DNA of 64,000 nt from an uncultured Clostridium sp. (GTDB taxonomy: Bacteria > Bacillota > Clostridia > TANB77 > CAG-508). Below are positions 36,291-45,577 of this stretch, piece by piece. The stretch spans positions 20,545-84,544 of the forward strand of contig CABVAF010000004.1 of assembly GCA_902496295.1 (NCBI GenBank). Direction: 5' to 3'. The notes beneath the pieces are model-generated. The model did no database searches. It had not been told where the DNA came from and was given only the letters and a program-made list of their open reading frames with translations. The position numbers and the translations under genes were made by a program. Each line of letters starts with the position of its first letter. Positions within the stretch are counted from its first letter, which is position 1.

Positions 36291-36974
36291 ATGGAGAATG
36301 CATCAAGAGCGCTAATAATAGCTGGTAGCGTATTAATTTCATTGTTGGTTATAGCTGCTGCAGTATTCATGTTTAACCAACTTTCGGATTTAAGGCAAAC
36401 ACAAGAAAATGCACAAATGGAAGATAAACTTCAAAGTTTTTATTCAAATTTAGATACATATATAGAAGCAAACAAAAGAGGAAGCGATATATTATCATTG
36501 GCAAATTTGATAGATGACTTTAATGAAAGACGTGCAGGCCAAAATGAGAATAAATATGGAAATGAAGGATATGACCAAATTTCATTAAGGGTTCATTACA
36601 ATGTAAGTACAGTAGATTGGAATACCACAGTATTCTTTAAAGGACATAAAGATGGATGGTTTAATTCTGCAGAAGAATTAACTAAAGCTAAAAAAGCTAT
36701 AGATGATGCAGTAGATAAAAAAGGAAAAGAAAAAATTGCAGGAGTAAACAATTATAATGTACAGCAACTTGCTAGTATGAGATATCAAGAATTAATGGTT
36801 CTTACTAACGGAAATGACGAGTTATTGACGAAAATACAGCAAGAAGCAGAAGCATATAATATTTTAGTTGCAGAACAAAAAGATGTGAAAAATACAGTAA
36901 GGTTTAAAGAACCGCAGGTAACATATGACAATATAAGTGGAAGGGTAACAGAGCTTGTGTATGAACAAAAATAA
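36291..36974 (+). CDS. MENA-family pilin-like protein 1
   Basis: 227 residues. The N-terminus MENASRALIIAGSVLISLLV is a hydrophobic helix beginning only about 7 residues in, followed by an extracellular domain. The same start recurs in three later proteins of this operon. The layout is that of type IV pilin-like subunits or TadE/F pseudopilins, but without a leader peptide and without a glycine cleavage site, so it may be assembled unprocessed. Function unknown; structural subunit of the Tad-like machine is inferred. AAGGAGG precedes the ATG. Confidence 0.6.
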   Translation: MENASRALIIAGSVLISLLVIAAAVFMFNQLSDLRQTQENAQMEDKLQSFYSNLDTYIEANKRGSDILSLANLIDDFNERRAGQNENKYGNEGYDQISLRVHYNVSTVDWNTTVFFKGHKDGWFNSAEELTKAKKAIDDAVDKKGKEKIAGVNNYNVQQLASMRYQELMVLTNGNDELLTKIQQEAEAYNILVAEQKDVKNTVRFKEPQVTYDNISGRVTELVYEQK

Positions 36975-36998
36975 ATTGTAACATGGAGGTAGGAAAAC

Positions 36999-37589
36999 AT
37001 GGAAAATGCATCAAAAGCATTAATAATGGCAGCTGGTGTTTTGCTTGGTGTAATGATAATTTCATTTGCTGTTTACCTATTTTCTACATTTGGAAGTTAT
37101 AGTAATGATGTTTATACGCAAATGGAAGCCACAAGAATGGAGGCATTTAATAGTCAATTTACTAAGTTTTATGGAACAGAGCAAAGAGAGAATCCTTATG
37201 ATACTAATTCAGATAAATACTATAATGGACCAATATTGTGTACAGTACAAGATGTTGTTACTATAGCAAAACTTGCAAGAGATAGTAATTCGAAATATGG
37301 TGTTTATGAAGATGATTCAAATTATATTAGTACAAATGAAAATGACATGTACATAACAGTAAATTTGCTTAGTGAACCTAGAAAAGGAAAAAATATAGAG
37401 AATTGGACAGGAAATCAATTTACTGATTTAATTAAAAATAATACATTTGTAGATGGAAGTACATCTAATATAAAATATTATTACATAACTTCAATAGAAT
37501 ACATGAATGTAACAGATGATTTACAAAGAGTTAGAGAGATAAATATTGATGTAGTAGATGTAAATAAATATCTACAAAAAATTGAATAA
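36999..37589 (+). CDS. MENA-family pilin-like protein 2
   Basis: 196 residues with N-terminal MENASKALIMAAGVLLGVMI, then TM helix and a soluble domain (FNSQFTKFYGTEQRENPYD through IDVVDVNKYLQKIE). It is a clear paralogue of the preceding protein in the first 30 residues and unlike it afterwards. The shared N-helix with divergent exposed parts fits major and minor pilins of one fibre. Binding site GGAGGT. An independent promoter begins 40 bases after its stop. Confidence 0.6.
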   Translation: MENASKALIMAAGVLLGVMIISFAVYLFSTFGSYSNDVYTQMEATRMEAFNSQFTKFYGTEQRENPYDTNSDKYYNGPILCTVQDVVTIAKLARDSNSKYGVYEDDSNYISTNENDMYITVNLLSEPRKGKNIENWTGNQFTDLIKNNTFVDGSTSNIKYYYITSIEYMNVTDDLQRVREINIDVVDVNKYLQKIE

Positions 37590-37627
37590 ATTGACAAAAA
37601 TATACAGCAAATTACAGTAAAAATGGT

Positions 37628-37656
37628 TTGCAATAAATATGTTATAATGTTATAAT
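37628..37656 (+). promoter_or_regulatory. Internal promoter in the Tad-like operon
   Basis: TTGCAA (37628-37633), 17 bases, TATAAT (37651-37656); only about 17 bases before the next start codon, leaving a very short leader with AGAGGA. Confidence 0.7.
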
Positions 37657-37673
37657 AGAAATATAGAGGAATT

Positions 37674-38123
37674 ATGAAAAAAAATCTTATTATTTTAATT
37701 TCAGTATTATTAATTATATGTGCATTTGCAGTTTACTTTACTATAAATTATAGAAATATGCAAATAGATGCACAAATAAATAATAAAGAATATATTACAT
37801 ATAAAGATAAAACTATTGTTGGTACAACTTTAGTTTCTATAATAAACAAAACAGTAGACAACAATGAAAAAAATAACATAAAAAAAGATGATTCAAATAT
37901 TTATATAGAAAATGAAGACAATTCAGTAAAAATATACATATACTTTTTAGATGAAGATGGTAAGCAAATAGAGACACCATATACAATGGAACAAATTTAT
38001 AATAAAGGAACAGAAAGTTTTATTAAATTATATGGGACAAGCAATTTTTATTGCTCAAACATAGACTATCATGAGAAGACTGGAAATGTGAAAAGCTTAA
38101 CATTTGAACAACAAATTTATTAA
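37674..38123 (+). CDS. Hypothetical membrane-anchored protein inside the pilin cluster
   Basis: 149 residues with an N-terminal TM/signal segment (KKNLIILISVLLIICAFAVYF), then a small exposed Asn/Lys/Asp-rich domain with ITYKDKTIVGTTLVSIINK and VKIYIYFLDEDGKQI. It does not start with MENA and is not recognised, though Tad-associated accessory pilins are possible. It has its own promoter and interrupts the pilin series, with about 100 bases of A/T-rich spacer on each side. Confidence 0.55.
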   Translation: MKKNLIILISVLLIICAFAVYFTINYRNMQIDAQINNKEYITYKDKTIVGTTLVSIINKTVDNNEKNNIKKDDSNIYIENEDNSVKIYIYFLDEDGKQIETPYTMEQIYNKGTESFIKLYGTSNFYCSNIDYHEKTGNVKSLTFEQQIY

Positions 38124-38223
38124 ATTGATATTAATATTAGATTATAGAATTATGGCTATGGTATATAATCTAAAATTTATATAAATAAAAAAACTAAAGT
38201 AAAATTTAAAGGAGGAATTTTTT

Positions 38224-38664
38224 ATGGAGAATGCATCAAAAGCATTAATTATCGCAGGAGCAATTTTATTAGCAATTTTAATTATAGGTTTGGGTATGTT
38301 TATTTACAACCAAGCAGCAGATACTTTAGGAAGTGCAAATTTAAGTTCACAACAAGTAGATTCATACAACAGTGAATTTTTACAATATGCAGGAACTAGA
38401 CAAGGTTCTCAAGTTAAAACTTTAATTAATAGTGTAAAATCACACAATAGAGCAAGTACAGATGACCCAAGCCAACAGATACAACTTACAAATGAAGACT
38501 ATGGTGATGATGGAGGAAGTGTTGATGCACCATCAGAAGCTATAACAAAATATGAAAACCCAACAATACTTTCTGCAAAAACATATAAAGTAACATTTGC
38601 ATATGATCCAAATAGTGGACTTATAACAGCAATTGGTATAGTTGAAAAAGCAGGCAATAATTAA
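38224..38664 (+). CDS. MENA-family pilin-like protein 3
   Basis: 146 residues, the smallest of the four. N-terminus MENASKALIIAGAILLAILI with TM helix, then LGSANLSSQQVDSYNSEFLQ and a short Asp/Ser-rich exposed domain ending VTFAYDPNSGLITAIGIVEK. The first 19 residues are nearly identical to paralogues 1 and 2. AAAGGAGGAA sits before the ATG. Being short and with the cleanest helix, it is the best candidate for the major subunit, an inference from size only. Confidence 0.6.
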   Translation: MENASKALIIAGAILLAILIIGLGMFIYNQAADTLGSANLSSQQVDSYNSEFLQYAGTRQGSQVKTLINSVKSHNRASTDDPSQQIQLTNEDYGDDGGSVDAPSEAITKYENPTILSAKTYKVTFAYDPNSGLITAIGIVEKAGNN

Positions 38665-38691
38665 AACTAAATTATTAAAAGGATTTAAAAT

Positions 38692-39471
38692 ATGGAAAAC
38701 GCAGTAGATGCCTTAAAAATGGCTTTTGCCGTAATAGTTTTTGTATTAGCATTAACAGTCGGAATAGCTGTTTTTACTCAAGCGAGAACAGCTTCCGATG
38801 TTATTTTACAAGGACAAGATTCAACTGAATATTACGAGTATGTTAAAGCAGGAATATATGACGATGAAACTGGTCAATGGATATCTACAGGTGACACAAG
38901 AATAGTTGGAATAGAAACAGTTATTCCAACTTTGTATAGATATTATAAAGAAAATTATACTGTAATTTTTCTAGAGGAAGATGGAACTCCAATGGAAATA
39001 TATAAAACTATGACAGAACCAACTTTATGGAGTGGTTCAGATCCATCTAAAAATACAATTGCACCTATTGTGTCAAAATATTATGATGGAGTATTAGATA
39101 CACACGTTGGAGTAAAGTCTAACGATTTAAAAATTTGTTCTTTCGATTTGGATGAAGAAACAAGCAGACATGAACCATGGACAGGTAATGCTAATACAGA
39201 TGCAAAGAAAAATTTAGATGCTTTCTTAAATGGTGGAGAGTTTGCATTTCCAAGTAATGACGGAAGAGTATATAAGTACAAAGGTTTTATAAATGAACAT
39301 GGAGATAAAAAGTTTAGAGAACTAATGGGAGAATACAACTACGATTTAAATGCAAATAGTGATGATCCAGAGACAGATACACATGGAGCATATGATGACA
39401 CAATAAAAAATAAAAAGAAAAGAGTAATTGTATATCAAGTAGTAAATCAAAGTGAAGATGATGGAACTTAA
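38692..39471 (+). CDS. MENA-family pilin-like protein 4
   Basis: 259 residues, the most divergent: MENAVDALKMAFAVIVFVLA, TM helix, then a long exposed domain rich in acidic and aromatic residues (TEYYEYVKAGIYDDETGQW; VIPTLYRYYKENYTVIFLEE). The A-x-x-A-L-K-M-A-F-A start keeps the MENA pattern. Expected to be a minor or tip pilin if the others form a fibre. It follows the previous gene by 27 bases and precedes the next by 21, consistent with one transcript. Confidence 0.6.
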   Translation: MENAVDALKMAFAVIVFVLALTVGIAVFTQARTASDVILQGQDSTEYYEYVKAGIYDDETGQWISTGDTRIVGIETVIPTLYRYYKENYTVIFLEEDGTPMEIYKTMTEPTLWSGSDPSKNTIAPIVSKYYDGVLDTHVGVKSNDLKICSFDLDEETSRHEPWTGNANTDAKKNLDAFLNGGEFAFPSNDGRVYKYKGFINEHGDKKFRELMGEYNYDLNANSDDPETDTHGAYDDTIKNKKKRVIVYQVVNQSEDDGT

Positions 39472-39492
39472 AAATAGAAGGGAGGAATAAAA

Positions 39493-40020
39493 ATGGGTGA
39501 TACATTAATAACTGTTATAGCTATATTTTTAGCAGCTATTTTAATGTTTGTGTTTCCATTAATGGCATTATCAGAAAGAACTGATGATATGGCACAATTG
39601 TCTGTACAAACAGCTACTACAGAGTTTGTAGATAGTGTAAGAACGACAGGAAAGTTAAATCTTTCAGACTATGAGCAATTTTTACAAACAATAACTGCAA
39701 CAGGAAATACATTTGATGTAGAACTAGAGATTAAACATTTGGACGAAAATCCCGGACAAAAAACAACGCAAGCAGAAGTTACAAAAATTGGCGAGAATAT
39801 ATATTATAATGAATATACAAGCCAAATAATGGAAGAACTAGAGGACAAAGGCTATATTAGACTAAAAGAAGGAGACATGTTTTCAACTACTGTAAAAAAT
39901 ACAAATACTACAATTGCTCAACAATTACGTGGATTTTTCTACAAAATTGCTGGAAATGAAAATGCCCAAGTAGCTGCTAAACACGGTGGTGTAGTTTCTG
40001 TAAACGGAAGTGGAAATTAA
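39493..40020 (+). CDS. Tad-operon membrane protein, TadE/F-like
   Basis: 175 residues with an N-terminal TM helix (MGDTLITVIAIFLAAILMFVF) and an extracellular domain with QTATTEFVDSVRTTGKLNL, DYEQFLQTITATGNTFDVELEIK. The short anchor plus exposed domain resembles TadE/TadF pseudopilins in layout. The sequence pattern of a helix, then VRTTGK and an ATGNTFDVE strand, is one I have seen in uncharacterised Clostridia proteins, without a firm name. The stop codon overlaps the start of the next gene. Confidence 0.6.
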   Translation: MGDTLITVIAIFLAAILMFVFPLMALSERTDDMAQLSVQTATTEFVDSVRTTGKLNLSDYEQFLQTITATGNTFDVELEIKHLDENPGQKTTQAEVTKIGENIYYNEYTSQIMEELEDKGYIRLKEGDMFSTTVKNTNTTIAQQLRGFFYKIAGNENAQVAAKHGGVVSVNGSGN

Positions 40021-41798
40021 TGAAGATACAATATTTAGCTGTCATATTTGTTGTAATAATGGTGCCGATTTCTTTGGCACTTTCAACATATATACAAACA
40101 CAAGTAGATACAATAAGTTTACAAACATCATATAAAAGTAAATTATATGATGCTACTTATGATGCTGTAACTGCTTTTCAAATAAATACAGTAAACAATA
40201 AATATTCTAGTATTAGTAACTCTAAAATAAGAGACATAGAAGCATCTGCTAATACTTTTTTTACATCTTTAGCAGATACAATGAATGCTACAGGTTATTC
40301 TAAAGAAACGCTTCAACCTTTTGTGCCAGCATTAGTTTATACTTTATATGACGGATATTATTTATATGGAAAATATAAAAATGTTATGCCAGAACAAGGT
40401 CAGGTTGAGGATTACAATGATGCTGAATATCAATGGGGACTTAAACCATATGTTTACTATAGTTGTAGATATGTTAAAGGTACTGAAGAGGTTATAGTAA
40501 ATTATACACTAGACAATTTTATTACAGTTTATTATAGAAGTGGCACAGGTGCAAATAGTAAGTATGAAACTAGGTCTGGTTATTTAATTAATCCAAATGC
40601 ATGGGATAGTACAAAATCTACGTATGATGGTGTAGATATTGTTGATACTCATTTAACAGAAGAGTTATTATTTGTTACTAAAGATAGTAATGACGAATAT
40701 GAGCATGGAACATATGAATATATAAACTATCAAAATCAAAAAATATATATAGATAATTCTAATCCTTCACAAGGAAAATATTTTAGATATGAGGATTATG
40801 AAAAAACATACATTTCTCCAAATACTCAAACAGAAAGAGATATAGATAACTATATTGCAAATTATGGACAATATGGTGCTCATATGTATTTTAATGAGGC
40901 AAAAGAGTTTAGTGAATGGGTAAATAATACATTGGGCTGGGTAACACAGGCGTATGCAGTAGATGAAAATGGAGACAAAATAGATTTTGAGGAATTACAA
41001 GGTTCAACAGGAACAGAAAAAATATTTGACACAACTAGAGATACGAATAATCCATTTTCTTCCAACTCAATATTTGATGAAAATAGAAGAGTAATAATAA
41101 AACATACAATTCAAACAACACTTACAGCTGCTATAGGTGCATATAATGAATATTCTGGAGTTAACTATGAGTTTGCACTTCCTGTATTAACAGAAAGTGA
41201 TTGGGATAAAATACAAAATCATATTTGTGTACTTTCTTTCTTACAAGGATTACCTATAGGAAGTAAATACTATAATGATTATGTTATTTTAACAAATGAT
41301 AAAAACGAAGAATATATTGCAAAGGATTCTATATATATTACAACAAAAGAAGAAGGCAGTAATACTATAGAATACCATCAACCAGGATGTAGTAGATTAA
41401 TAGAAAATTCGGATACTACTAGTATGACTATAATACCTCAAAGTCAAATGAGAGAAGCATATTATAATATAGACTTTTTACGTCAGACTGTAAGAATTTC
41501 CGAAGGAAATTATATATATTTCTACCCACAGGCAAAATACAATGCAGAAACAGGTAAAAATGACTATTGTACAGCATGTTACAACTGTATAGTAAATACA
41601 AGTAGCACATATGACATAGAAGACATAATAGATGGAGTTATAGAAGACCCTAAATCTGAAACGGGAGAAACTTTATTTGATGCTTCAGACATTAATACAA
41701 AAAATGATAAATTTAGAACAGTAAGAAGCATGTATTATAGTGCTTTAGCGAGAGAAAGATATTACTTATATAAAAGTAACGATTATTTAAATGAATAA
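40020..41798 (+). CDS. Large exposed protein of the Tad-like operon
   Basis: 592 residues, last gene of the operon. N-terminal TM helix (IQYLAVIFVVIMVPISLALS), then a coiled helical start (QTQVDTISLQTSYKSKLYDATYDAV) as in TadG/TadE-type pseudopilins, then a large Tyr/Asn-rich extracellular region. Several cysteines near the C-terminus (about residue 519-528, CTACYNC) could form disulfides or bind a metal. Its start overlaps the preceding stop (ATG within TAATG), arguing for translational coupling. Possible tip adhesin; not recognised further. Confidence 0.6.
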   Translation: MKIQYLAVIFVVIMVPISLALSTYIQTQVDTISLQTSYKSKLYDATYDAVTAFQINTVNNKYSSISNSKIRDIEASANTFFTSLADTMNATGYSKETLQPFVPALVYTLYDGYYLYGKYKNVMPEQGQVEDYNDAEYQWGLKPYVYYSCRYVKGTEEVIVNYTLDNFITVYYRSGTGANSKYETRSGYLINPNAWDSTKSTYDGVDIVDTHLTEELLFVTKDSNDEYEHGTYEYINYQNQKIYIDNSNPSQGKYFRYEDYEKTYISPNTQTERDIDNYIANYGQYGAHMYFNEAKEFSEWVNNTLGWVTQAYAVDENGDKIDFEELQGSTGTEKIFDTTRDTNNPFSSNSIFDENRRVIIKHTIQTTLTAAIGAYNEYSGVNYEFALPVLTESDWDKIQNHICVLSFLQGLPIGSKYYNDYVILTNDKNEEYIAKDSIYITTKEEGSNTIEYHQPGCSRLIENSDTTSMTIIPQSQMREAYYNIDFLRQTVRISEGNYIYFYPQAKYNAETGKNDYCTACYNCIVNTSSTYDIEDIIDGVIEDPKSETGETLFDASDINTKNDKFRTVRSMYYSALARERYYLYKSNDYLNE

Positions 41799-41898
41799 TT
41801 AATTTATAAATACTAAATAGTAAATTATAAAATTTTAAATTTAAAATAGTTTAAAATAAACAAAAAATGGTTATCATATATTTGGAAAGGATTGATAT

Positions 41899-43191
41899 AT
41901 GATGACCTTTTTTAATTTTAGATATAATAATTTTAAATATAATAAAAATAAGACAAATAAAAAAAGTCATTACAGTTTAACTTTAAAAGTTGCTATAATA
42001 GCCATTTTATTAGTTGTTTTTATTTATGTTTGTAACATAACTTTTATGCCAGAAACAATAATTATGATGCAAGGAGATACCCTTAACATTAACACTATTT
42101 TAGGCGTGAATTTAAAAGAGCAAAGTGCTAGTGGAGAAATAATAGAAGCGTCAAGTAATATAAATAAAAATAAGGTTAGTGATGTAGGAAAAATAGATTT
42201 AAAAGTAAGCCTATTTGGAAACTTACTTGTAAAAGATGTTACAGTTAATGTAATACCAAAAGTCACAGTAGTTCCTATTGGAAAAGCAATAGGAATGAAA
42301 CTATATACAGATGGGGTTTTGGTTGTTGGAATGTCTGAAATAGAGGGAGAAAAGCCGTATGAAAATTGTGGAATTAAAGAAGGAGATAGAATAATTGAAA
42401 TAGACAATAATAAAATAAGTAATACTAATGAGTTAATTGCTACTGTAAATAATAGCGAAGGACAACCTATAGATATAAAATATGTTTCAGAAGAAGAGGA
42501 AGTTTTAACAACGAGCATAAAACCAGTAAAAACAGGAGAAGATTATAAATTAGGGTTATGGGTAAGAGATGCAGCAGCAGGAGTAGGAACTTTAACTTTT
42601 TATAATCCAGAAAATAATAAATGTGTTGCTTTAGGTCATGGAATAACAGATATAGATACATCTAAATTGATTGATATTGCAAGCGGAGAGCTTGTTTCTG
42701 CAAATATTTTGTCAATTGAAAAAGGGGAAAAGGGCAAACCCGGTGAAGTTAAAGGAACAATAGAAAATGGATATAGTTTAGGAAAAGTTTACAAAAATAC
42801 TGCATTTGGAGTATATGGTACATTAGAAAATAAAAGTGCATTAAATGTTCAAGAAAATGAACCTATTGAGGTTGCATCACGTGATGAAATAAGAACTGGA
42901 AAAGCTAAAATATTGTGTGAGCTAGAAAACGGTAAGAGGAAAGAGTACGAAATAGAGATAGAGAGAGTATTTATTAATAACAATAGTGATAATAAGAGTA
43001 TGCTTATAAAAGTTACAGACGAAGAATTATTGGAGAAAACAGGAGGAATAATACAAGGAATGAGTGGAGCACCTGTTATACAAAATGGAAAGTTAGTAGG
43101 AGCTGTAACACATGTTCTAGTAAATGAGCCAACAGAAGGATATGCCGTATTTGGAGATATTCTTGTTAAACAGATGAGTATGGTAGAATAA
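41899..43191 (+). CDS. spoIVB: SpoIVB-type S55 serine peptidase
   Basis: Secreted-domain protease that in Bacillus starts sigma-K activation across the forespore membrane. One N-terminal TM helix (about 25-49), a PDZ domain (about 155-205, with KEGDRIIEIDNNKI), then the S55 domain with LTFYNPENNKCVALGHGI (catalytic-type His) and QGMSGAPVIQNGKLVGAVTH (catalytic Ser). 430 residues, normal. In most sporeformers spo0A lies next to it; here the neighbours are the pilus operon and an LCP gene. Suggests a spore-former, though S55 homologues also occur outside sporulation. Confidence 0.88.
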   Translation: MMTFFNFRYNNFKYNKNKTNKKSHYSLTLKVAIIAILLVVFIYVCNITFMPETIIMMQGDTLNINTILGVNLKEQSASGEIIEASSNINKNKVSDVGKIDLKVSLFGNLLVKDVTVNVIPKVTVVPIGKAIGMKLYTDGVLVVGMSEIEGEKPYENCGIKEGDRIIEIDNNKISNTNELIATVNNSEGQPIDIKYVSEEEEVLTTSIKPVKTGEDYKLGLWVRDAAAGVGTLTFYNPENNKCVALGHGITDIDTSKLIDIASGELVSANILSIEKGEKGKPGEVKGTIENGYSLGKVYKNTAFGVYGTLENKSALNVQENEPIEVASRDEIRTGKAKILCELENGKRKEYEIEIERVFINNNSDNKSMLIKVTDEELLEKTGGIIQGMSGAPVIQNGKLVGAVTHVLVNEPTEGYAVFGDILVKQMSMVE

Positions 43192-43237
43192 ATTATAGTT
43201 TTTAAGAAAAAGAGATATTATAATTTTAGTATTTAAT

Positions 43238-43280
43238 AAAAAGTATAGCAAATTATATGTAATTATGTTATACTTTTTTT
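43238..43280 (+). terminator. Terminator after spoIVB
   Basis: AAAAAGTATA (43238-43247) pairs with TATACTTTTT (43269-43278) around a 21-base loop, followed by further T residues. Confidence 0.75.
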
Positions 43281-43291
43281 GTCGTGGTAAT

Positions 43292-43321
43292 TTGACATTA
43301 AAAATAAGTTTATGTTAAAAT
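43292..43321 (+). promoter_or_regulatory. Promoter of the capsule locus (LCP gene)
   Basis: TTGACA (43292-43297), 18 bases, TAAAAT (43316-43321) with TGT before the -10. A second TATAAT occurs at 43340-43345. Confidence 0.7.
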
Positions 43322-43393
43322 GAAAAACGATAGATGACTTATAATTAGAGGTACATAATTAAATAACATGAGATAAAATAAAGGAGGAATAAA

Positions 43394-44662
43394 ATGGCAG
43401 GAAAACATTCAGCAGATGACGATTTTAATCCATACAGACGTCAAAATAATAAGAAAAATGGAGAAGAAAATAAAAGAAATTCAACGTCAAGAACTTCTAA
43501 TAGAAACTATAATGAAGAGCAAAACTTAAGTTATAGAAAAAGCTCTAATAGAGGTACTAATAGAACAATAAAAGGAAAAACTGGGGAAGTTGAGGATGTA
43601 GAAAGAGGTAAAAAAGTGTCAAAGAAAGGTGCAAAAAAGAAAAATAAAGGATTAAAAATATTTGCAATAGTTCTACTGGTTATTGCAATAATTGTTTTAT
43701 TAGTTGCAGGAGGAGCATTCTATTTCATAAATGATAAAATAGGAAAAATGCAACAAGTTGATATTGATGAAGGAAATTTAGATATATCTACAAATGAAAA
43801 TTTGGAAGGGTATAGAAATATAGCTATATTTGGTGTAGATAGTAGAGATAGCGACTTAGGACCAGGAAATAGAAGTGACTGTATAATTATAGCAAATATA
43901 AATAATAAAACAAAAGAAGTGAAGTTAATTTCAGTATATAGAGATACTTATGTTCAAATAAAGGAAAATGGTTCTAATACGCTAGATAAAATAACTCATG
44001 CTTATGCTTATGGTGGACCAGAACTTGCTATACAAACTTTAAATACAAACTTAGATTTAAATATAAAAGAGTTCGTAACAGTAAATTTCGATTCAGTTGT
44101 AGAAGCGGTTGACCAACTAGGAGGAATTACTATGACTCTTACATCAGAAGAAGTAAAATATGCTAATGACTACATAAGAGAAACAGCAAGAGTGGCAGGG
44201 AAAGAAGCAACATACATTAGTAGTTCTGGAAAGCAAACATTAAACGGTGTTCAAGCAGTTGCATATTCAAGAATAAGATATACATCTGGTGGAGATTATA
44301 AAAGAACGGAACGTATGAGAGATGTAATTGAGGCAATGCTAGCTAAGCTAAAAACAAAGAGCTTAGGAGAAATAAATGAGTTTGCAGATTCAATACTTCC
44401 AAAAGTTTATACAAATTTAGACACAAATGATATATTATCGCTTGTTCCATCTATAGCTAGTTTTAATATAACAAATAGTATAGGTTGGCCATATGAAACG
44501 AAAGGTATTACTTTAGACAGATGGTATGGAGTTCCTGTAACATTGGAAAGCAATGTAGAAAAACTACATAGAGAAGAATTTGATGACCCAGACTATGAGG
44601 CACCTGAAACAGTACAAGTTATTAGTGATAAAATTGTAAATAAGACTGGGTATACTGATTAG
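43394..44662 (+). CDS. LytR-CpsA-Psr (LCP) family phosphotransferase
   Basis: Attaches undecaprenyl-linked glycopolymers (capsule or teichoic acid) to peptidoglycan, outside the membrane. A long basic, Asn-rich cytoplasmic N-terminus (about 90 residues) precedes one TM helix and the LCP domain: NIAIFGVDSRDSD, NRSDCIIIANIN (metal-binding Asp), SVYRDTYV (pyrophosphate-binding Arg) and VAYSRIRYTSGGDYKRTERMRDV. 422 residues. It heads the capsule locus behind its own promoter, as a ligase for the polymer made by the following genes would be expected to do. Confidence 0.92.
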   Translation: MAGKHSADDDFNPYRRQNNKKNGEENKRNSTSRTSNRNYNEEQNLSYRKSSNRGTNRTIKGKTGEVEDVERGKKVSKKGAKKKNKGLKIFAIVLLVIAIIVLLVAGGAFYFINDKIGKMQQVDIDEGNLDISTNENLEGYRNIAIFGVDSRDSDLGPGNRSDCIIIANINNKTKEVKLISVYRDTYVQIKENGSNTLDKITHAYAYGGPELAIQTLNTNLDLNIKEFVTVNFDSVVEAVDQLGGITMTLTSEEVKYANDYIRETARVAGKEATYISSSGKQTLNGVQAVAYSRIRYTSGGDYKRTERMRDVIEAMLAKLKTKSLGEINEFADSILPKVYTNLDTNDILSLVPSIASFNITNSIGWPYETKGITLDRWYGVPVTLESNVEKLHREEFDDPDYEAPETVQVISDKIVNKTGYTD

Positions 44663-44705
44663 AAATGGTTTTTATAAATAATAAAAATATTTTTGGAGTT
44701 TTTAA

Positions 44706-45491
44706 ATGAGTGACAAAAAAATAGAAATATATATTGCTATTCATAAAAAAGCAAAAGTGTTAGAAAGAGAATGTTATATTCCCATACATGTTGGGGCAGA
44801 AGGAAAAGAAGATTTGGGATTTATAAAAGATAATACAGGAGATAATATCTCCTGTAAAAACCCAAATTATTGCGAATTAACCGGACTATATTGGATGTGG
44901 AAACATTCTAATGCAGATATAATAGGATTAGTACATTATAGAAGATATTTAGTTAAAAGCTTTTTTACTACAAATATAGAGAAAGCAATATCTAGAAAAG
45001 ATATAATGAAATACTTATCAAAATATAATATTATACTTCCAAAACCATATTGGACATACAAAAAAACTGTTGAAGAACAATATGCGATAGACCATAATAT
45101 TGAGGATTATAAAAAACTAAGAGATATTATAAAGCAAAATACACCAGAATATTTAGAAGCGTTTGATACGGTTTCTAAAAGAAGGTATTTTTATAATTAT
45201 AACATGTTTATTATGGAAAAAAAGCTTTTTAATGAGTATGCTAGATGGGTATTTTCAGTCTTAGGTGAGTTAGAGAAGCAAATAGATATAGATAATTATT
45301 CAGATTATAATAAAAGAATATATGGTTTTTTATCTGAGAGATTGTTTAATGTATGGATAGAAAAGCATAAAGAATTAAAAATAAAGACTTTATATGCTAA
45401 TAATGTAGAAAGAAAACCTTGGGTTGATAATATAAGAAATTTAAGAAGTAAAATATTAACTAAAATTTTATATAATAATAAAAACAATTAA
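44706..45491 (+). CDS. DUF4422 capsule glycosyltransferase
   Basis: 261 residues matching the DUF4422 family of polysaccharide glycosyltransferases: IHVGAEGKED, DNTGDNISCKNPNYCELTGLYW, then GLVHYRRYLVK. It has no TM segment and acts at the inner membrane face. A second member lies at 50059-50850; the two share the same ordered motifs but differ elsewhere, suggesting transfer of different residues. It follows the LCP gene by 43 bases without a clear terminator. Confidence 0.85.
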   Translation: MSDKKIEIYIAIHKKAKVLERECYIPIHVGAEGKEDLGFIKDNTGDNISCKNPNYCELTGLYWMWKHSNADIIGLVHYRRYLVKSFFTTNIEKAISRKDIMKYLSKYNIILPKPYWTYKKTVEEQYAIDHNIEDYKKLRDIIKQNTPEYLEAFDTVSKRRYFYNYNMFIMEKKLFNEYARWVFSVLGELEKQIDIDNYSDYNKRIYGFLSERLFNVWIEKHKELKIKTLYANNVERKPWVDNIRNLRSKILTKILYNNKNN

Positions 45492-45577
45492 GTTATTAAG
45501 ACTATTAAAAATAGTAAAAATGAAAAATATTTTCAATTACTAAAAGCAAAAAGTATAAAAATAAAGGAGCTGATTTT

